Of a stretch of DNA of 64,000 nucleotides, positions 11,562 to 22,769 are shown piece by piece. The stretch's first letter is position 1. Every line of letters begins with the position of its first letter. Location: contig NC_064826.1 in NCBI RefSeq assembly GCF_024166365.1, forward strand, positions 25,816,001 to 25,880,000, written 5' to 3'. The DNA comes from Elephas maximus indicus. Its lineage: Eukaryota; Chordata; Mammalia; Proboscidea; Elephantidae. The notes below the pieces were generated by a model, which saw only the letters and a program-made list of their open reading frames with translations, did not search any database and had not been told where the DNA came from. Position numbers and translations under genes: made by a program.

Positions 11562-13070
11562 CCTACTTCTGGTTAAATTGAGGCTTTCCCACATTATAAT
11601 TCCAGAGACACCCAGAGCAATGCTTTCACCAGGTGTATTCACAAGGTCCTCCTGGCAAATGTGATACCAAGAGTTAGCAGGTAGAAATAAAATGAAAGTG
11701 TTATACACAGGACAGTAACACCAAAGCAAGCATGTTGCTCCAAGAATAACATTATTTCCCCACTGTTTATTCCTGGGTTTTACACAGCCCCTGTCCCAGT
11801 ACAAGAAACTCACACTTTATATTACTGTGTTCCTGGCTTCTGTTGATGACAGCAGGACCATGAAGAGGGGAAAAAAGAAAAAAAAAAAAAAAAAAGCTAA
11901 TGTATTGTCTCTGCTACCTAATTTTTCACAGTTGCTTAAATTTTATGTGATTACATTAAAAACAAACATATTCTTATTTTCCTTTCCTGTAGCGAGGTAG
12001 ATCTACCCCTCTGCACATTCCAAAATGATATTAAAAGCTAAATTTTGCTCCCTTCAAAACTAGTGTCATCATTTGTGGACACTATTTCATGGCCCCCATC
12101 CCTTGATTTACTTACCCGAGAAAGGTATTTCAAAGATGCATCAGCAAAAACTGGGCGGGCATATACAAAAACTGGAAGTGGACTTTGAGCATCACCTACT
12201 TTAGACATCCGAATGGCTTCCGGAACAAGTTCCAGACAAAGAGTGCAGTGAGGACAGAAGACTTTAGGTCAGTCTGCAAATAAATGGATGGGAAAAGGGC
12301 AGTGCTTTCCTTCCACAACCATTCAAGCCTATCGTTTCTACTCTTTTCTCTATCAGAGCAACTTCCATTGTAACCAGGCATTTTATATAGCTTGTTGTAA
12401 CAGTTAGGAAAAAGATAATAACCTTGTAAGAGATTTGGCCGAAGTCGCTTTCCCAGTTTTAAAGTCTCTTGCATGAAACTCCTTGCTGTCTTTTCAAAAT
12501 CTGTTTCAGCTATCTTGGTGGCCTCTCGGATATCCAGTTGAATATTTTGTTGCTGAATCAACTCAATGTATGTCTTCTTGTAGACATCTTTAGGTTTCCA
12601 GCTTCTTGCCCAGATGGGCCATCACATTTCCCAGTCGATGACAGCCAAGCCCACATGGCTCCTTTGCGTGTAATAGGAAATGTCTTCCTCAGCTTTGGTC
12701 AAATGCTTTGTTAAGTCTGCCATCTGGAAAATGCCTCCATTCACAATTTTGCCTGTTTTTTCACCAATATAAGGATAGTAGCCAAGCCTACTAGCATAAA
12801 AGATTCTAAGATTTTGCCCTATGATGTTTCTTGGGGCCGTCCTGCTAAAGAAAAGAGGCTCAGATCTAGTGGCACATTTTACATTTCAGGACAAAGTTCT
12901 ATAGGGGCATTCTCGCCCCAGAGAAAAGTAACATTTGAGATTAGAGGTGGTGTTCTGAAATTGACAGTCATGCAACATGGAATCAAAAGGAAGGTGAACA
13001 TTGCCTGGAAGGCTCCACTGGATGCAACAACGCTCCCAAAGGAGATACGCTTGAACCTTAACACCCCCGT
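11562..13070 (-). pseudogene. SPAM1/HYALP1-type hyaluronidase pseudogene (exons 1 and 2)
   Basis: GH56 hyaluronidases cleave hyaluronan; the PH-20 (SPAM1) branch acts on the sperm surface. Exon 1 spans 13070-12116 with a gtaag donor and exon 2 is 11651-11562 (30 codons, phase 0). Residues recall PH-20: FTFLLIPCC, NFRTPP, IFYASRLGYYPYI, VIDWE, GYYLFPNCYN, SRNDRLEWLW. Damage: ACG where the start ATG is expected (13070-13068), TAA at 12881-12879, a lost base near 12825, TGA at 12624-12622 right after the catalytic DWE, and a lost base near 12218. Exon 2 (EDLVNTPGESIALG) is open. No third exon is visible down to the RTE. Whether it is orthologous to SPAM1 or to HYALP1 cannot be settled here. Confidence 0.92.
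11865..11898. repeat. A-rich simple tract
   Basis: Poly(A) with a few G lies in the intron of the hyaluronidase pseudogene. It may be the tail of an unrecognised old insertion. Confidence 0.7.
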
Positions 13071-13099
13071 TACAAGGAGTAACGGCTATGGGAATCACT

Positions 13100-13970
13100 G
13101 ATTTCTTCTTGAACACTTTGGTGTGCCCAATATTTGGTGCAAGATATAAGCACAGAAGAGAGGTAGATAAATAAAGAGGTATAATGATCATATCACATTT
13201 AAATATTATTCTTCTTGCTTCATGTTTTAGGAATATTTTTTGCAAGTTGCAATGTAGCCACTTTAATGGATAAAGAGATATAAAGATTACTTCACACTTA
13301 AATATTACTTTCTTACTTCATATTTTAGGAATTTTTGCAAGTTGCTTCATCTATAACTGAAAAAAAAGAAATATAGAATATATTGTTACACTGCACTTCT
13401 GCATCAAAGATTTATGCTTTATCAATTTCTCAGCTTTAAGTGCAGGGAGTTTAATTCAATTTTAAGAAGATAGAGGACCTACTCCTGTGTTCGATTCAAT
13501 AAAATTATTTCCTCTTTTATATGATACAAGTTCTATAATAACTAACATTTTTCTTGTCTTCCCAAATTGTCCTTGAGCCTGCAGAGAGGCAAATGCTGCA
13601 TTTTTCTTTTTGCCTTCCTTGGTGAGCAAAACACAGCACCAAACAGTGCTTTAGCAAAGCCTGTTGGATAAAAATAAATCCCCAGTCTACCCTCTTAGTC
13701 TTGATTGTTCTTTCTTGAAAGGCTACTTTTTAGTGGTCTGCCAAATATTGAAAACCACTTTTCACAGGATTGCGAAATCTTATCACTTTCTCTGTTTTTT
13801 CTTTTTCTTCTGAAGGGGGGTTGATGAAGGAGGAGGCCATACTCACTTCTATCAGAGGTAATAAGTCAAAGGTTGCTTGAATCACCTGAAATCTCCTACC
13901 AGGGGTCAAAGGTGAGTGCCCTTTGACACACTGCTCCATCAAACCTTGCAGGAATATACTGTCATGTTTA
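13100..13970. other. Unassigned sequence upstream of the pseudogene
   Basis: No gene or repeat is recognised. A worn internal similarity is visible between about 13140-13250 and 13260-13350: both have aagagatataa, a tttaaatatta run, tcttgcttcat and ttttaggaat. This suggests an old local duplication of roughly 100 bases. Confidence 0.45.
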
Positions 13971-13971
13971 A

Positions 13972-13972
<1 letters not shown>

Positions 13973-14041
<69 letters not shown>
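13973..14041 (+). repeat. (TAA)n microsatellite
   Basis: About 22 uninterrupted ATA/TAA units. Long perfect trinucleotide arrays are usually length-polymorphic. Confidence 0.97.
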
Positions 14042-14248
14042 TACTACTTCATGTCTTCCACTAAAAGGATTGGTTCTGGCTTAGCTTAATAATAAAACCA
14101 GTGTGTGAAGTTTGGCTTTTTTATAGTCATTGATACCTAAGATTGTGTTGTCAGTTCTGATTGTCACAAATTGAATAGTTATGGCTTATTTTGTGGGCTA
14201 TTAAAATGGCCTGAGCCTAGGATAAGGAATTCACCTATGCATCATTTG

Positions 14249-14392
14249 GAGCCCTGGTGGCGCAGTGGTTAAGAGCTCAGTTGCTAACCAAAAGGTCAGC
14301 AGTTCAAATCCACCAGCCACTTCTTGGAAATGGTATGGGGCAGTTCTACTCTGTCCTATAAGGTTGCTATAAGTTGAAATCCACTAGATGGC
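14249..14392 (+). mobile_element. AfroSINE, short form
   Basis: Complete head (gagccctggtggcgcagtgg) and tail (ggttgctataagttgaaatc) without the long middle segment. Confidence 0.93.
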
Positions 14393-14467
14393 AAAATTTT
14401 TTTTAATATAGCATTTGCAAAAATTATTTATAAGGAGACAACCTATTCATATGTTCTGTCATTTAAG

Positions 14468-14623
14468 GGGTGCCCTGGTGGTACAGTGGTTAAAATATAG
14501 GCTGCTAACCAAAAGGTTGGCAGTTCAAATCCACCAGCTGTTTCTTAGCAACCCTATGGGGCAGTTCTACTCTGCCCTAGAGGGTCGCTATGAGTGGAAT
14601 CGACTTGATGGCAATGGGCTTGG
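14468..14623 (+). mobile_element. AfroSINE, short form
   Basis: Head tgccctggtggtacagtgg, B box ggcagttcaaatcc, tail gggtcgctatgagtggaatc. Confidence 0.94.
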
Positions 14624-14799
14624 GTCCTTTAAGGAGGAAACTAGAACCTTTCTCTTTTAACAAGATTACTAGTAGACTGCTCTGTAAAGGTACAATGAAA
14701 ATGATCCCATTCTTCCCAGGAATATGTTTCTTTCCCTCAGCAAATTTTCCATTTATCTCCATCCCTGAAAAAAGTAATTACCCTAAAGAGAACACCATG

Positions 14800-14992
14800 T
14801 TGTTGTTAGGTGTTGTTGAGTAGATTTCAACTCATAGTAACCCCATGTGAGAGAACAGAACTTCCCCCTTGGGTTTTCTTTGCTCTAATTTTTGTGGAAG
14901 CAGATCACCAGATATTTTCCCAGCAGAGCGGCTAGGTGGTGATCTGCTCTCGTAAAGATTACAGCCTGGGAAACCCTATGGGGCAAATTCCC
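14800..14992. mobile_element. Two AfroSINE pieces in opposite orientation
   Basis: 14800-14935 is a minus-strand long-form piece (gttgttgttaggtgttgttg, then gtggaagcagatcaccagat). From about 14938 a plus-strand middle piece follows (gatctgctctcgtaaagatt). The junction forms a head-to-head inverted arrangement. Confidence 0.75.
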
Positions 14993-15001
14993 CTAACTAC
15001 T

Positions 15002-15032
15002 TAAAAAAAAAAAAAAATTTTTTTTTTTTTTT
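15002..15032. repeat. A14-15/T15-16 palindromic tract
   Basis: A run of A directly followed by a run of T, self-complementary and able to extrude a hairpin. A similar tract lies at 18243-18269. Confidence 0.85.
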
Positions 15033-15185
15033 ACTTTAGATATCTGGATCCTGTAAAGATATCAAATCTCTAAATGGAGCTCTTAAATGCAGGATGAATT
15101 TTTTTTCCCCTAGATTAGAGAACTAGTTCAAAAGTCTTGTCAGAATTTTAAGTGGTTTAAAAACTTACTAAAAACTAAAAAGTAC

Positions 15186-15345
15186 CTTAGAAACAAGGAT
15201 GGTGAGACTTCATCTCACTTCAGAAACATTGGCAGGGGGGATCAATCCCTGGAGAAGGACATCATGCTTGATAATGTAGAGGGTCAGCAAAAAAGAGGAA
15301 GACTCTCAACAAGATGATTGACACAGTGGTTGCAACAATGGGATC
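15186..15345 (+). mobile_element. RTE 3' fragment, part 1
   Basis: aaacaaggatggtgagactt through gttgcaacaatgggat matches the RTE segment that starts near 7631. It ends where a different repeat begins. Confidence 0.85.
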
Positions 15346-15510
15346 AAACCAGGGCTTTGAACAACTTTGAAATGGTTCAGTCACAGCTGATGAAGCGAAA
15401 TTGGAACAAACCCAAATTTTTACAAGTTCCTAACAGGGCTTCAACTCATAATTTTTCCGATTTTGGTTATGGTTCCGATTCACCCAAATTAAAAAATTTG
15501 GAAACCCTCT
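15346..15510 (+). mobile_element. hAT-like MITE pieces inside an RTE fragment
   Basis: Two cagggctt starts occur (15353 and about 15442). The second is followed by the gatttt...accc aaattaaaaaatttgg pattern also found at 62659-62735 and, inverted, at 62286-62432. Boundaries are approximate. Confidence 0.6.
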
Positions 15511-15640
15511 ATGAGATGAATTGACACAATAGTCACAACAGTGGACTCAAGCATACCAACAATCATGAAGACGATACAGGACTGGGCAACGTTTCATTGT
15601 ATTATGCCTAAGGTAGCTATGGCTTAGAGCCAGCGCCACT
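15511..15640 (+). mobile_element. RTE 3' fragment, part 2
   Basis: gatgaattgacacaatagtc to gtagctatggcttag is a degraded RTE terminus. It repeats the gattgacacagtgg segment already present in part 1, so two copies rather than one split copy may be involved. Confidence 0.75.
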
Positions 15641-16095
15641 GCAAATGATACTAAGTAGAACGACAAGCCTTCTTTTAAGAATATGGTCAATGAAAAAGGG
15701 GAGATGGAAAGAGGAAGAGTCATATCAAGCAAAATTAATTTCACATTGTAGAAACTTAGTTAAAATTTATTTGCAACAAAATCGCTCCTTTGCTCTACTA
15801 ATAGATTGGGATGCTGCTGGTGTTCTGCCACAACAGACATCATGTGCTTCTAGGTAGAGGAAATAGGGGGTTAAGTCAACCCCTCCACACTGAGACGTTC
15901 TGACCAATACCTAATTAGAAAGAGCAATTCAGAGCATCAGCTAAATAGATCCTATGACCTCGGAAGTCTTATGCTCTTTAGGTACAAATGGAGGGTAACT
16001 GTGAATACAGTTATCTAAGAAACAGAGATAGTGAGTGGGCATACTCTTAGCGTTTGTTTGTTTTTTTTTCCAAATTGCTGATCACAACCTATTTT

Positions 16096-16312
16096 TTGTT
16101 GTTGTAGTAGCCGTCAAGTTGGCCCTGACTCATGGTGACCCCATGTGTGCAAAGTAGAACTGCTCCACAGGGTTTTCAAGGCTGTGATCTTTTGGGAGTA
16201 GATTTCCAGACCTGTATTCCCAGGTGACCCTGGGTGGGTTCAGACCACCAACCTTCTGGCTAGTCAAACACTTAACCGTTTGTGCCACCCAGCTACACCT
16301 CACAACCTGTTA
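16096..16312 (-). mobile_element. AfroSINE, long form
   Basis: Tail at 16096 (ttgttgttgtagtagccgtc), long middle (gggagtagatttccagacct), worn head near 16312. Confidence 0.88.
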
Positions 16313-16379
16313 CTAGGCCATAAAATCAATTTAGTGGGTTATAATGAGCACTTCTAAAAAATGAGTGAAATAGACTACA

Positions 16380-16452
16380 ATTGAATGAAATAGAATGGGA
16401 TGGGATAGGATGGGATGAGATGGGATGGATAGGATAGGATGGGATGGGATAG
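16380..16452 (+). repeat. (GGGAT)n-type minisatellite
   Basis: Degenerate GGGAT/GGAT/AGGAT units in tandem over about 70 bases. Confidence 0.92.
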
Positions 16453-16590
16453 AAAAGTACCAGAGCACCAGGGTGAGTTATTTTATGAGCCTTTTCTATT
16501 TTTTATATATATTCTATTTATTTATACATTACTAGGTTCTGGGTTTTTACTGATTCAGAATGTAAAATGTATTTTTTTACTGTGGGATGG

Positions 16591-17116
16591 TGTCATGGAT
16601 TGAGTTGTGTCCCCTAAAAACATGTGCCAACTTGGTTAGGCCATGATTCCCAGTATTGTGTGGTTGTCCTCCATTTTGTAATTTTATGTTAAAGAGAATT
16701 AGGACGGGATTTTAACACCCTTACTGAGAATTTTTTTTTACTGAGATCACATCCCTGATCCAATGTAAACGGAGTTTCCCTGGAGTGTGGCCTGCACCAC
16801 CTTTTATCTTAGAAGGTATAGAAGGAAAGGGAAGCAAGCAGAGAGTTGGAGACCTCATACCACCAAGAAAGCAGTACTGGGAGCAGAGCATGTCCTTTAG
16901 ACCCGGGGTCCCTGTGCAGAGAAGCTCCTAGTCCAGGGGAAGATTGAGGAAAAGGACCTTCCTCCACAGCCGACAGACAGAGAAAGGCTTCCCCTGGAGC
17001 TGATGCCCTGAATTTGGACTTCTAGTCTACTAAAAACTAGACTGTGATAAAATAAATTTTTCTTTGGTAAAGTGATCTGCTTGTGGTATTTCTGTTATAT
17101 CAGCACTGCATGACTA
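16591..17116 (+). mobile_element. MaLR (MLT1-type) solo LTR
   Basis: Starts tgtcatggattgagttgtgt and carries the MaLR body (ataccaccaagaaagcagta, aggacctt, aaataaatttttctttg), ending atatcagcactgcatgacta. It is an ERVL-related LTR with no coding region. It is the only copy of this family in plus orientation here. Confidence 0.8.
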
Positions 17117-17148
17117 AAAATGGTCAAACCATTTTTCTTCCTAAATTT

Positions 17149-17760
17149 TATTTATTTTGTTGTTGCCGTTGAGGATATACGCAGCAAAATATATACCATT
17201 CAACAGTTTCTACATGTAAAATTTAGTGACATTGATTTCATTCTTCAAGTTGTGCAACCATTCCCACCCTCCTTTTCTGACTTGTTCCTCCTCCATTAAT
17301 GTAAATTCACTGGCCTCTAAGGTTCCTATCTAAACTTTTGAGTCACTGTTGTCAAGTTGATCCCATATAGATAGTTCTTAAAAGAGCATAATGCTCAAGA
17401 CAAACCTTTTTTTTACTAGTTAAGGTAAATTATTTGGTTTTAAGATGACTAAAGGGGATATTTTTGGTTTAAGGTTTAAGGATTATCTCAGGGCAATAGT
17501 TTCAGGGGTTTATTCACCCTCTGTGGCTCCAGAAATTCCAGAGTCCATGAGAATTTGAAAGTCCTTTCTGTATTTCTCCCTTTTGATCGGGATTCTTCAA
17601 TGGAATCTTTGATCAGAATTCTCAGTACTGGTAGTCGGGCACCGTACAATTCTTCTGGCCTCATGGCAAAGGAGACAGTTATTCATGGGGTTAATTAGCC
17701 ACACATTCCATATCCTCCTCCTATCCTGACACTCCTTCTTCTTCTATTGCTCCAAGTTAA
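17149..17760 (-). mobile_element. Afrotherian LINE 3'-UTR-like segment
   Basis: Reverse orientation. The text resembles the 3' UTR of the L1 at 1-4294 in places (on minus, a gtacggtgcccgactacc-like block) and has a T-rich start at 17149. Family assignment is tentative. Confidence 0.45.
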
Positions 17761-17984
17761 AAGACATTTTTATAGAAAAATGCCTTGGAGCCTGACATAC
17801 CAGAGAAGACACTTTTTAATTAAGTTGCCTTAGGAAAATTACTTGATTTCTTCAGTTTCATCAGCAAGCAGGAGAGAATTCCTATCTTGTCCGAGAATTC
17901 CTTAACGTAACATATGCAAAATATCTAAGGTATTGGGACAAAAACTTGCTTCCCTAGATTAAGATCAGTAGGTCTGGAATCGGG

Positions 17985-18200
17985 TTTTTCAATTCAGTAG
18001 CAATGTGTCCTTGCTCAAACTACCTAACTTCACAGTACTTTGGTTGTGTTTTGTTTCTTATCTGTAAAATGGGCATAATAATAGCAACCATCTCATAGGA
18101 TTGCTATGAAATTTTAATGAAATAATATACATAACACACTTAGCACAAATGCCTAGCACATAGTAAGTACTCAATAAATGTAAATTGTTCCCGCTATTGC
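17985..18200 (+). mobile_element. MIR SINE
   Basis: Shows the MIR core and tail: tatctgtaaaatgggcataa, tcataggattgctatgaaat, agcacatagtaagtactcaa. An ancient mammalian repeat. Confidence 0.88.
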
Positions 18201-18242
18201 TTTTTTTAAATATTTCTCCTTGTACCCACACTCTTCTGTATG

Positions 18243-18269
18243 AAAAAAAAAAAAAATTTTTTTTTTTTT
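18243..18269. repeat. A13-14/T13 palindromic tract
   Basis: A run of A abutting a run of T just upstream of the second RTE copy, with the same architecture as 15002-15032. Confidence 0.8.
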
Positions 18270-18387
18270 ATTATTGGAAGACAGTGAAAAGCACAAAAAC
18301 AAAAGGCAAAATCCAAGACCATTTAATGATTCATACAACTTGTCTGCTAGCATTTGAGTTTTCCTAGGGTTGCTATCCCCCATACAT

Positions 18388-21300
18388 CTGTCAGTTTGTC
18401 CTACTGTGCAGGCTTGTGTGTTGCCATGATGCTGGGAGCTATGGTACCGGTATTCAAATATCAGCAGGGTCACCCATGGTGGACAGGTCTCAGCTCAGCC
18501 TCCATACTAATACAGACTAGAAAGAAGGACCCGGCAGTCTACTTCTGAAAAGAATTAGCCAGTGAAAACCTTAGGAATATCAGCAGAATATTGTCTGATA
18601 TAGTGCCAGAAGATGAGCCCCTCAGGTTGGAAGGCACTCAAAATACGAATGGGGAAGAGCTGCCTCCTCAAAGTAGAGTCGACCTTAATGACTTGGATGG
18701 AGTCAAGCTTTGGGGACCTTCATTTGCTGATGTGGCATGACTCAAAATGAAAAGAAATAGCTGCAAATATCCATTAATAATAGGAACCTGAAATGTACGA
18801 AGTATGAATCTAGGAAAATTAGAAATTGTCAAAAATGATATGAAATGCATAAACATCGATATCCTAGGTACAAGTGGGCTGAAATGGATGGGCATTGGTC
18901 ATTTTGAATCAGACAATCATGTGGGCTACTATGCTGGGAATGACAACTTGAAGAGGAATGGTGTTGCATTCACTGTCAAAAAGAACATTTCAAGATCTAT
19001 CTTGAAGTACAATGCTGTCAGTGATACAATAATATCCACACACTTACAAGGAAGGCCAGTTAATACAACTATCATTCAAATTCATGCACCAACCACTAAG
19101 GCCAAAGATGAAGAAATTGAAGATTTTTACCAGCTTATGCAGCCTGAAATTGATCAAACATGCAATCAGCATGCACTGAGAATTACTGGTGGTTGGAATA
19201 TGAAAGTTGGAAACAAAGAAGAAGGGTTGGTAGTTGGAAAATATAGCCTTGGTGATAGAAACGATGCTGGAGATCGCATGATTGAATTTTGCAAGACCAA
19301 CGACTTCTTCATTGCAAATATAGTTTTTCACCAAATGATGACTATGTACACAGACCTTGCCAGACGGAATACAAAGGAATCAAATCAACTACATATGTGG
19401 AAAGAGACAATGGAAAAGCTCAACATCATCAGTCAGAACAAGGCCAAGGGTCACCTGTGGAACAGATCATCAACTGCTCATATGCAAGTTCAAGTTGAAA
19501 CTGAAGAAAATTAGAACAAGTCCACGAGACCCAAAGCACAATCTTGAGTATATCCCACTTGAATTTGGAGGCCATCTCAGGAACAGATTTGATGCATTGA
19601 ACACTAATGACCAAAGACCAGAGAAGTTGTGGAATGACATCAAGGGCATCATACATGAAGAAAGCAAGAGGTCATTGAAAAGACAGAAGAGAAAGAAAAG
19701 ACCTAAATGTATGTCAGAAGAGACTCTGAAACCTGCTGTTGAATGTCAGTAGCTAAAGCAAAAGGAAAACAAAACTGATGAAGTAAAAGAGCTGAACAGA
19801 AGATTTCAAAGGGTGGCTCGAGAAGACAAAGTAAAGTGTTATGATGACATGGGCAGAGACCTGGAGACAGAAAACCAAAAGGGAAGAACACTCAGCATTT
19901 CTCAAGCTGAAAGAATTGAAGAAAAAATACAAGCCTCGAATTGCAATACTGAAGGATTCTACAGGAAAAATATTAAATGAAGTAGGAAACATCAAAAGAA
20001 AATGGAAGAAATATACAGAATTGCTATACCAACAAGAATTGGTCGGCGTTCAACATTTTCAGAAGGTAACATATGATCAGCAACCAACGGTACTGAAGGA
20101 AGAAGTCCAAGCTGCACTGAAGGCGTTGGCAAAAAACAAGGCTCTGGGAATTGACAGAATACCAACTGAGATGTTTCAACAGATGGATGCAGTGCTGGAA
20201 GTGCTCACTCACCTACACCAAGAAATTTGGAAGACAGCTACCTTGCTAACCAACTGGAAGAGATCCATATTTAAGCTTATTCCCAAGAAAGGTGATCCAA
20301 CTGAATGCGGAAATTATCAAACAATACCATTAACATACATGCAAGCAAAATTTTGCTGAAGATCATTCAAAAGTGGTTGCAGCAGTATATTGATAGGGAA
20401 CTTCCAGAAATTCCAGCTGGATTTAGAAGAGGATGTGGAACCAGGGACATCATTGCTGCCGTCAGATGGATCCTGGCTGAAAGCAGAGAATACCAGAAAG
20501 ATGTTTACCTGTGTTTTACCGACTATGCAAAGGCGTTTGACTCTGTGGATCATACTAAATTATGGATAACATTTCAGAAAATGGGAATTCCAGACCACCT
20601 ACTTGTGCTCACGAGAAATCTGTACATGGGTCACGAGGCAGTTGTTAAACAGAACAACGGGATACTGCATGGTTTAAAATCAGGAAAGGTGTGTGCCAGG
20701 GTTGTATCCTTTCACCATACCTATTCAATTTGTATGCTGAGCAAATAATCCCAGAAACAGGATTATATGAAGAAGAATGACTCATCAGGATTAGAGGAAG
20801 ACTCATTAACAACCTGCGTTATACAGATAACACAACCTTGCTTGCTGAAGGTGAAGAGGACTTGAAGCACTTACTGACGAAGATCAAAGACTACAGGCTT
20901 CAGTATGGATTACAACACAACATAAAGAAAACAAAAATCCTCACGACTGGGCCAATAAGCAACATCATGACAAATGGAGAGGAGATTGATGTTGTCAAGG
21001 ATTTCATTTTACTTGGACCGACAGTCAACACCCATGGAAGCAGCAGTCAAGAAATCGAAAGACGCATTGCATTGGGCAAATCAGCTGCAAAAGATCTCTT
21101 TGAAGTGTTGATGTCACCTTGAGGACTAAGGTTCACCTAACTCAAGCCATGGTGTTTTCAATAGCCTCATATGCATCCAAAAGCTGGACAATGAATAAGG
21201 AACACTGAAGAAGAATTGATGGCTTTGAATTGTGGTATTAGAGAAGAACATTGAATATACCATGGACTGCCAAAAGAACCAACAAATCTGTCTTGGAAGA

Positions 21301-21572
21301 AGTACAACCAGAATGCTCCTTAGAAGCAAGGATGCCAAGGCATACTTGGGACATGTTATCAGGAAGGATCAGTCCCTGGGGGACATCATGCTCAGTAAAG
21401 TAGAGGGTTGGTGAAAAAGAGGAAGACCTTCAATGAGATGGACTGACACAGTGGCTGCAACAGTGAGTTCAAGCATAGCAACAATTGTGAGAATGGAGCA
21501 GGACCGGGCAATGTTTCATTCTGTTGCGCATTGAGTCACTATAAGTTGGAACCGACTCAACGGCACCTAACA
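18388..21572 (+). mobile_element. RTE-clade LINE, second long copy, inactive
   Basis: Begins ctgtcagtttgtcctactg like the copy at 4674 and ends gcacctaacaacaac. Endonuclease pieces are 18804-19514 and 19357-19752; RT pieces are 19841-20359 and 20305-20748 (DYAKAFDSVDHTKLW); the 3' frame is 20838-21122. Unlike the first copy the polymerase box has decayed: YTDN is read where YADD is expected (about 20820-20831). Endonuclease GDWN is read as GGWN (about 19190). Several stops and frame changes add to the damage. No 133-bp-type duplication is visible at the flanks. Confidence 0.94.
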
Positions 21573-21618
21573 ACAACAGGGTCACTATGAGTCAGAATCT
21601 ACTGGATGGCAACTGATT
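21573..21618 (+). mobile_element. AfroSINE tail fragment
   Basis: gggtcactatgagtcagaat followed by ggatggcaactg, directly after the RTE end. No head is present. Confidence 0.7.
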
Positions 21619-21639
21619 AATGGGAAGAAATTCAAAAAT

Positions 21640-21950
21640 GTTTAAATCTACATAGGTGAGTCATTAAGAAAGTGTTGTATGCAGCAAATTCTCACTGCAG
21701 TGGGGCCAGTTGATGATGGTTCTGTATCTTAGTGGTAGCGCCCATCACCAGCCTGTGCTCTTAGAGATAACCTTATGAGGAAGTGTTTGTGGAGTCATGA
21801 CTCCATCAACAGGTCAAACTGACTCAAGCTTTGGTGTGTGTTTCATTAATTTCACTGCCTCTTTGCAGCATTGTGGGGGAGTCCACTATGAAAACAACAT
21901 ATTCAAACTCAAACTTCAAAATGCCTTCCCTCAAAAAAAATAAAATAAAA
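21640..21950. other. Unassigned sequence
   Basis: About 300 bases with no recognised gene or repeat, ending in an A-rich stretch that serves as the tail of the next SINE. Confidence 0.4.
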
Positions 21951-21955
21951 TAAAC

Positions 21956-22113
21956 AAACAAACCCATTGCGGTCTAGTGGATTCTGACTCACAGCGACCC
22001 TATAGGACAGAGCAGAACTGCCCAATAGGGTTTCCAGGGAGCAGCTGGTGGATTCAAACTGCCGGCCTTTTGGTTAGCAGCCAAATGGCTAACCACTGTA
22101 CCATCAGGGCTCC
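21956..22113 (-). mobile_element. AfroSINE, short form
   Basis: Tail cccattgcggtctagtggat, head ctaaccactgtaccatcagg. Confidence 0.94.
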
Positions 22114-22311
22114 ATACTCACGATGCTTCCCCTCAGCCCTATCAAAGTAGTTTTCTGGCTTGTAAAAAGTGACTTATCTAGAAAGTTTACAGTCTTTTAA
22201 GTTGGGTTAGTAGAATAAGTAAGCAACATTTAAGACAAACGGCAACAAAACAAATTATGAATATAGAATCCAGATATTTTTACAGTGTTTGGTGGTCATA
22301 CATTAACCTGT

Positions 22312-22448
22312 TAAACCCATTGCCATATAGTGACCCTATAGGACATAGTAGAACTGCTCCATAGGTTTTCCAAGAGCAACTGGTGGATTCGAACTGCTGA
22401 CTTTTTGGTTAGCAGCCAAGCTCTTAACCACTGCACCAACAGGGCTCC
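22312..22448 (-). mobile_element. AfroSINE, short form
   Basis: Tail cccattgccatatagtgacc, head ttaaccactgcaccaacagg. Second of three minus copies in 800 bases. Confidence 0.94.
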
Positions 22449-22589
22449 AATCGTACATTTGTCTGGCCAAATTTCTCCTGGTTCTGCTTCTATTTCACAA
22501 AGAGGAGAAACTTATCAAAAATCCAAGAAGTTAACAAGATTAGTTCTCAGTATCAAACTCAAACCAACTTCTTTTCACTATTAGCAAGC

Positions 22590-22733
22590 AAAAACCAAAC
22601 TCATTACTCGTACCGACCCTATAGGATAGAGTAGACCTGCCCCACAAGGTTTCCAAGGAGCGGCTAGTGGATTCAAACTGCTGATTTTTGGGTTAGCAGC
22701 CATAGTTCTTAACCACTGCATGACCAGAGCTCC
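22590..22733 (-). mobile_element. AfroSINE, short form
   Basis: Tail ctcattactcgtaccgaccc, head ttaaccactgcatgaccaga. It ends 36 bases from the tRNA-His-like sequence. Confidence 0.93.
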
Positions 22734-22769
22734 AAAGGTAGGCCCACTGCCATGCCATTGCTTTCATAA

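Noticed and set aside
13973..14041. Regularly spaced repeats as a CRISPR-like array
   Set aside because: It is a simple trinucleotide array without spacers, in a mammalian genome.
14249..14320. AfroSINE heads as tRNA genes
   Set aside because: A and B boxes are present but the sequences do not fold as a cloverleaf with an anticodon arm; they occur in dozens of copies with SINE bodies.
18301..18400. Long target duplication around the second RTE copy
   Set aside because: Flanks share only a short gggt.gctat-like word that is part of SINE tails; no long repeat comparable to the first copy was found.
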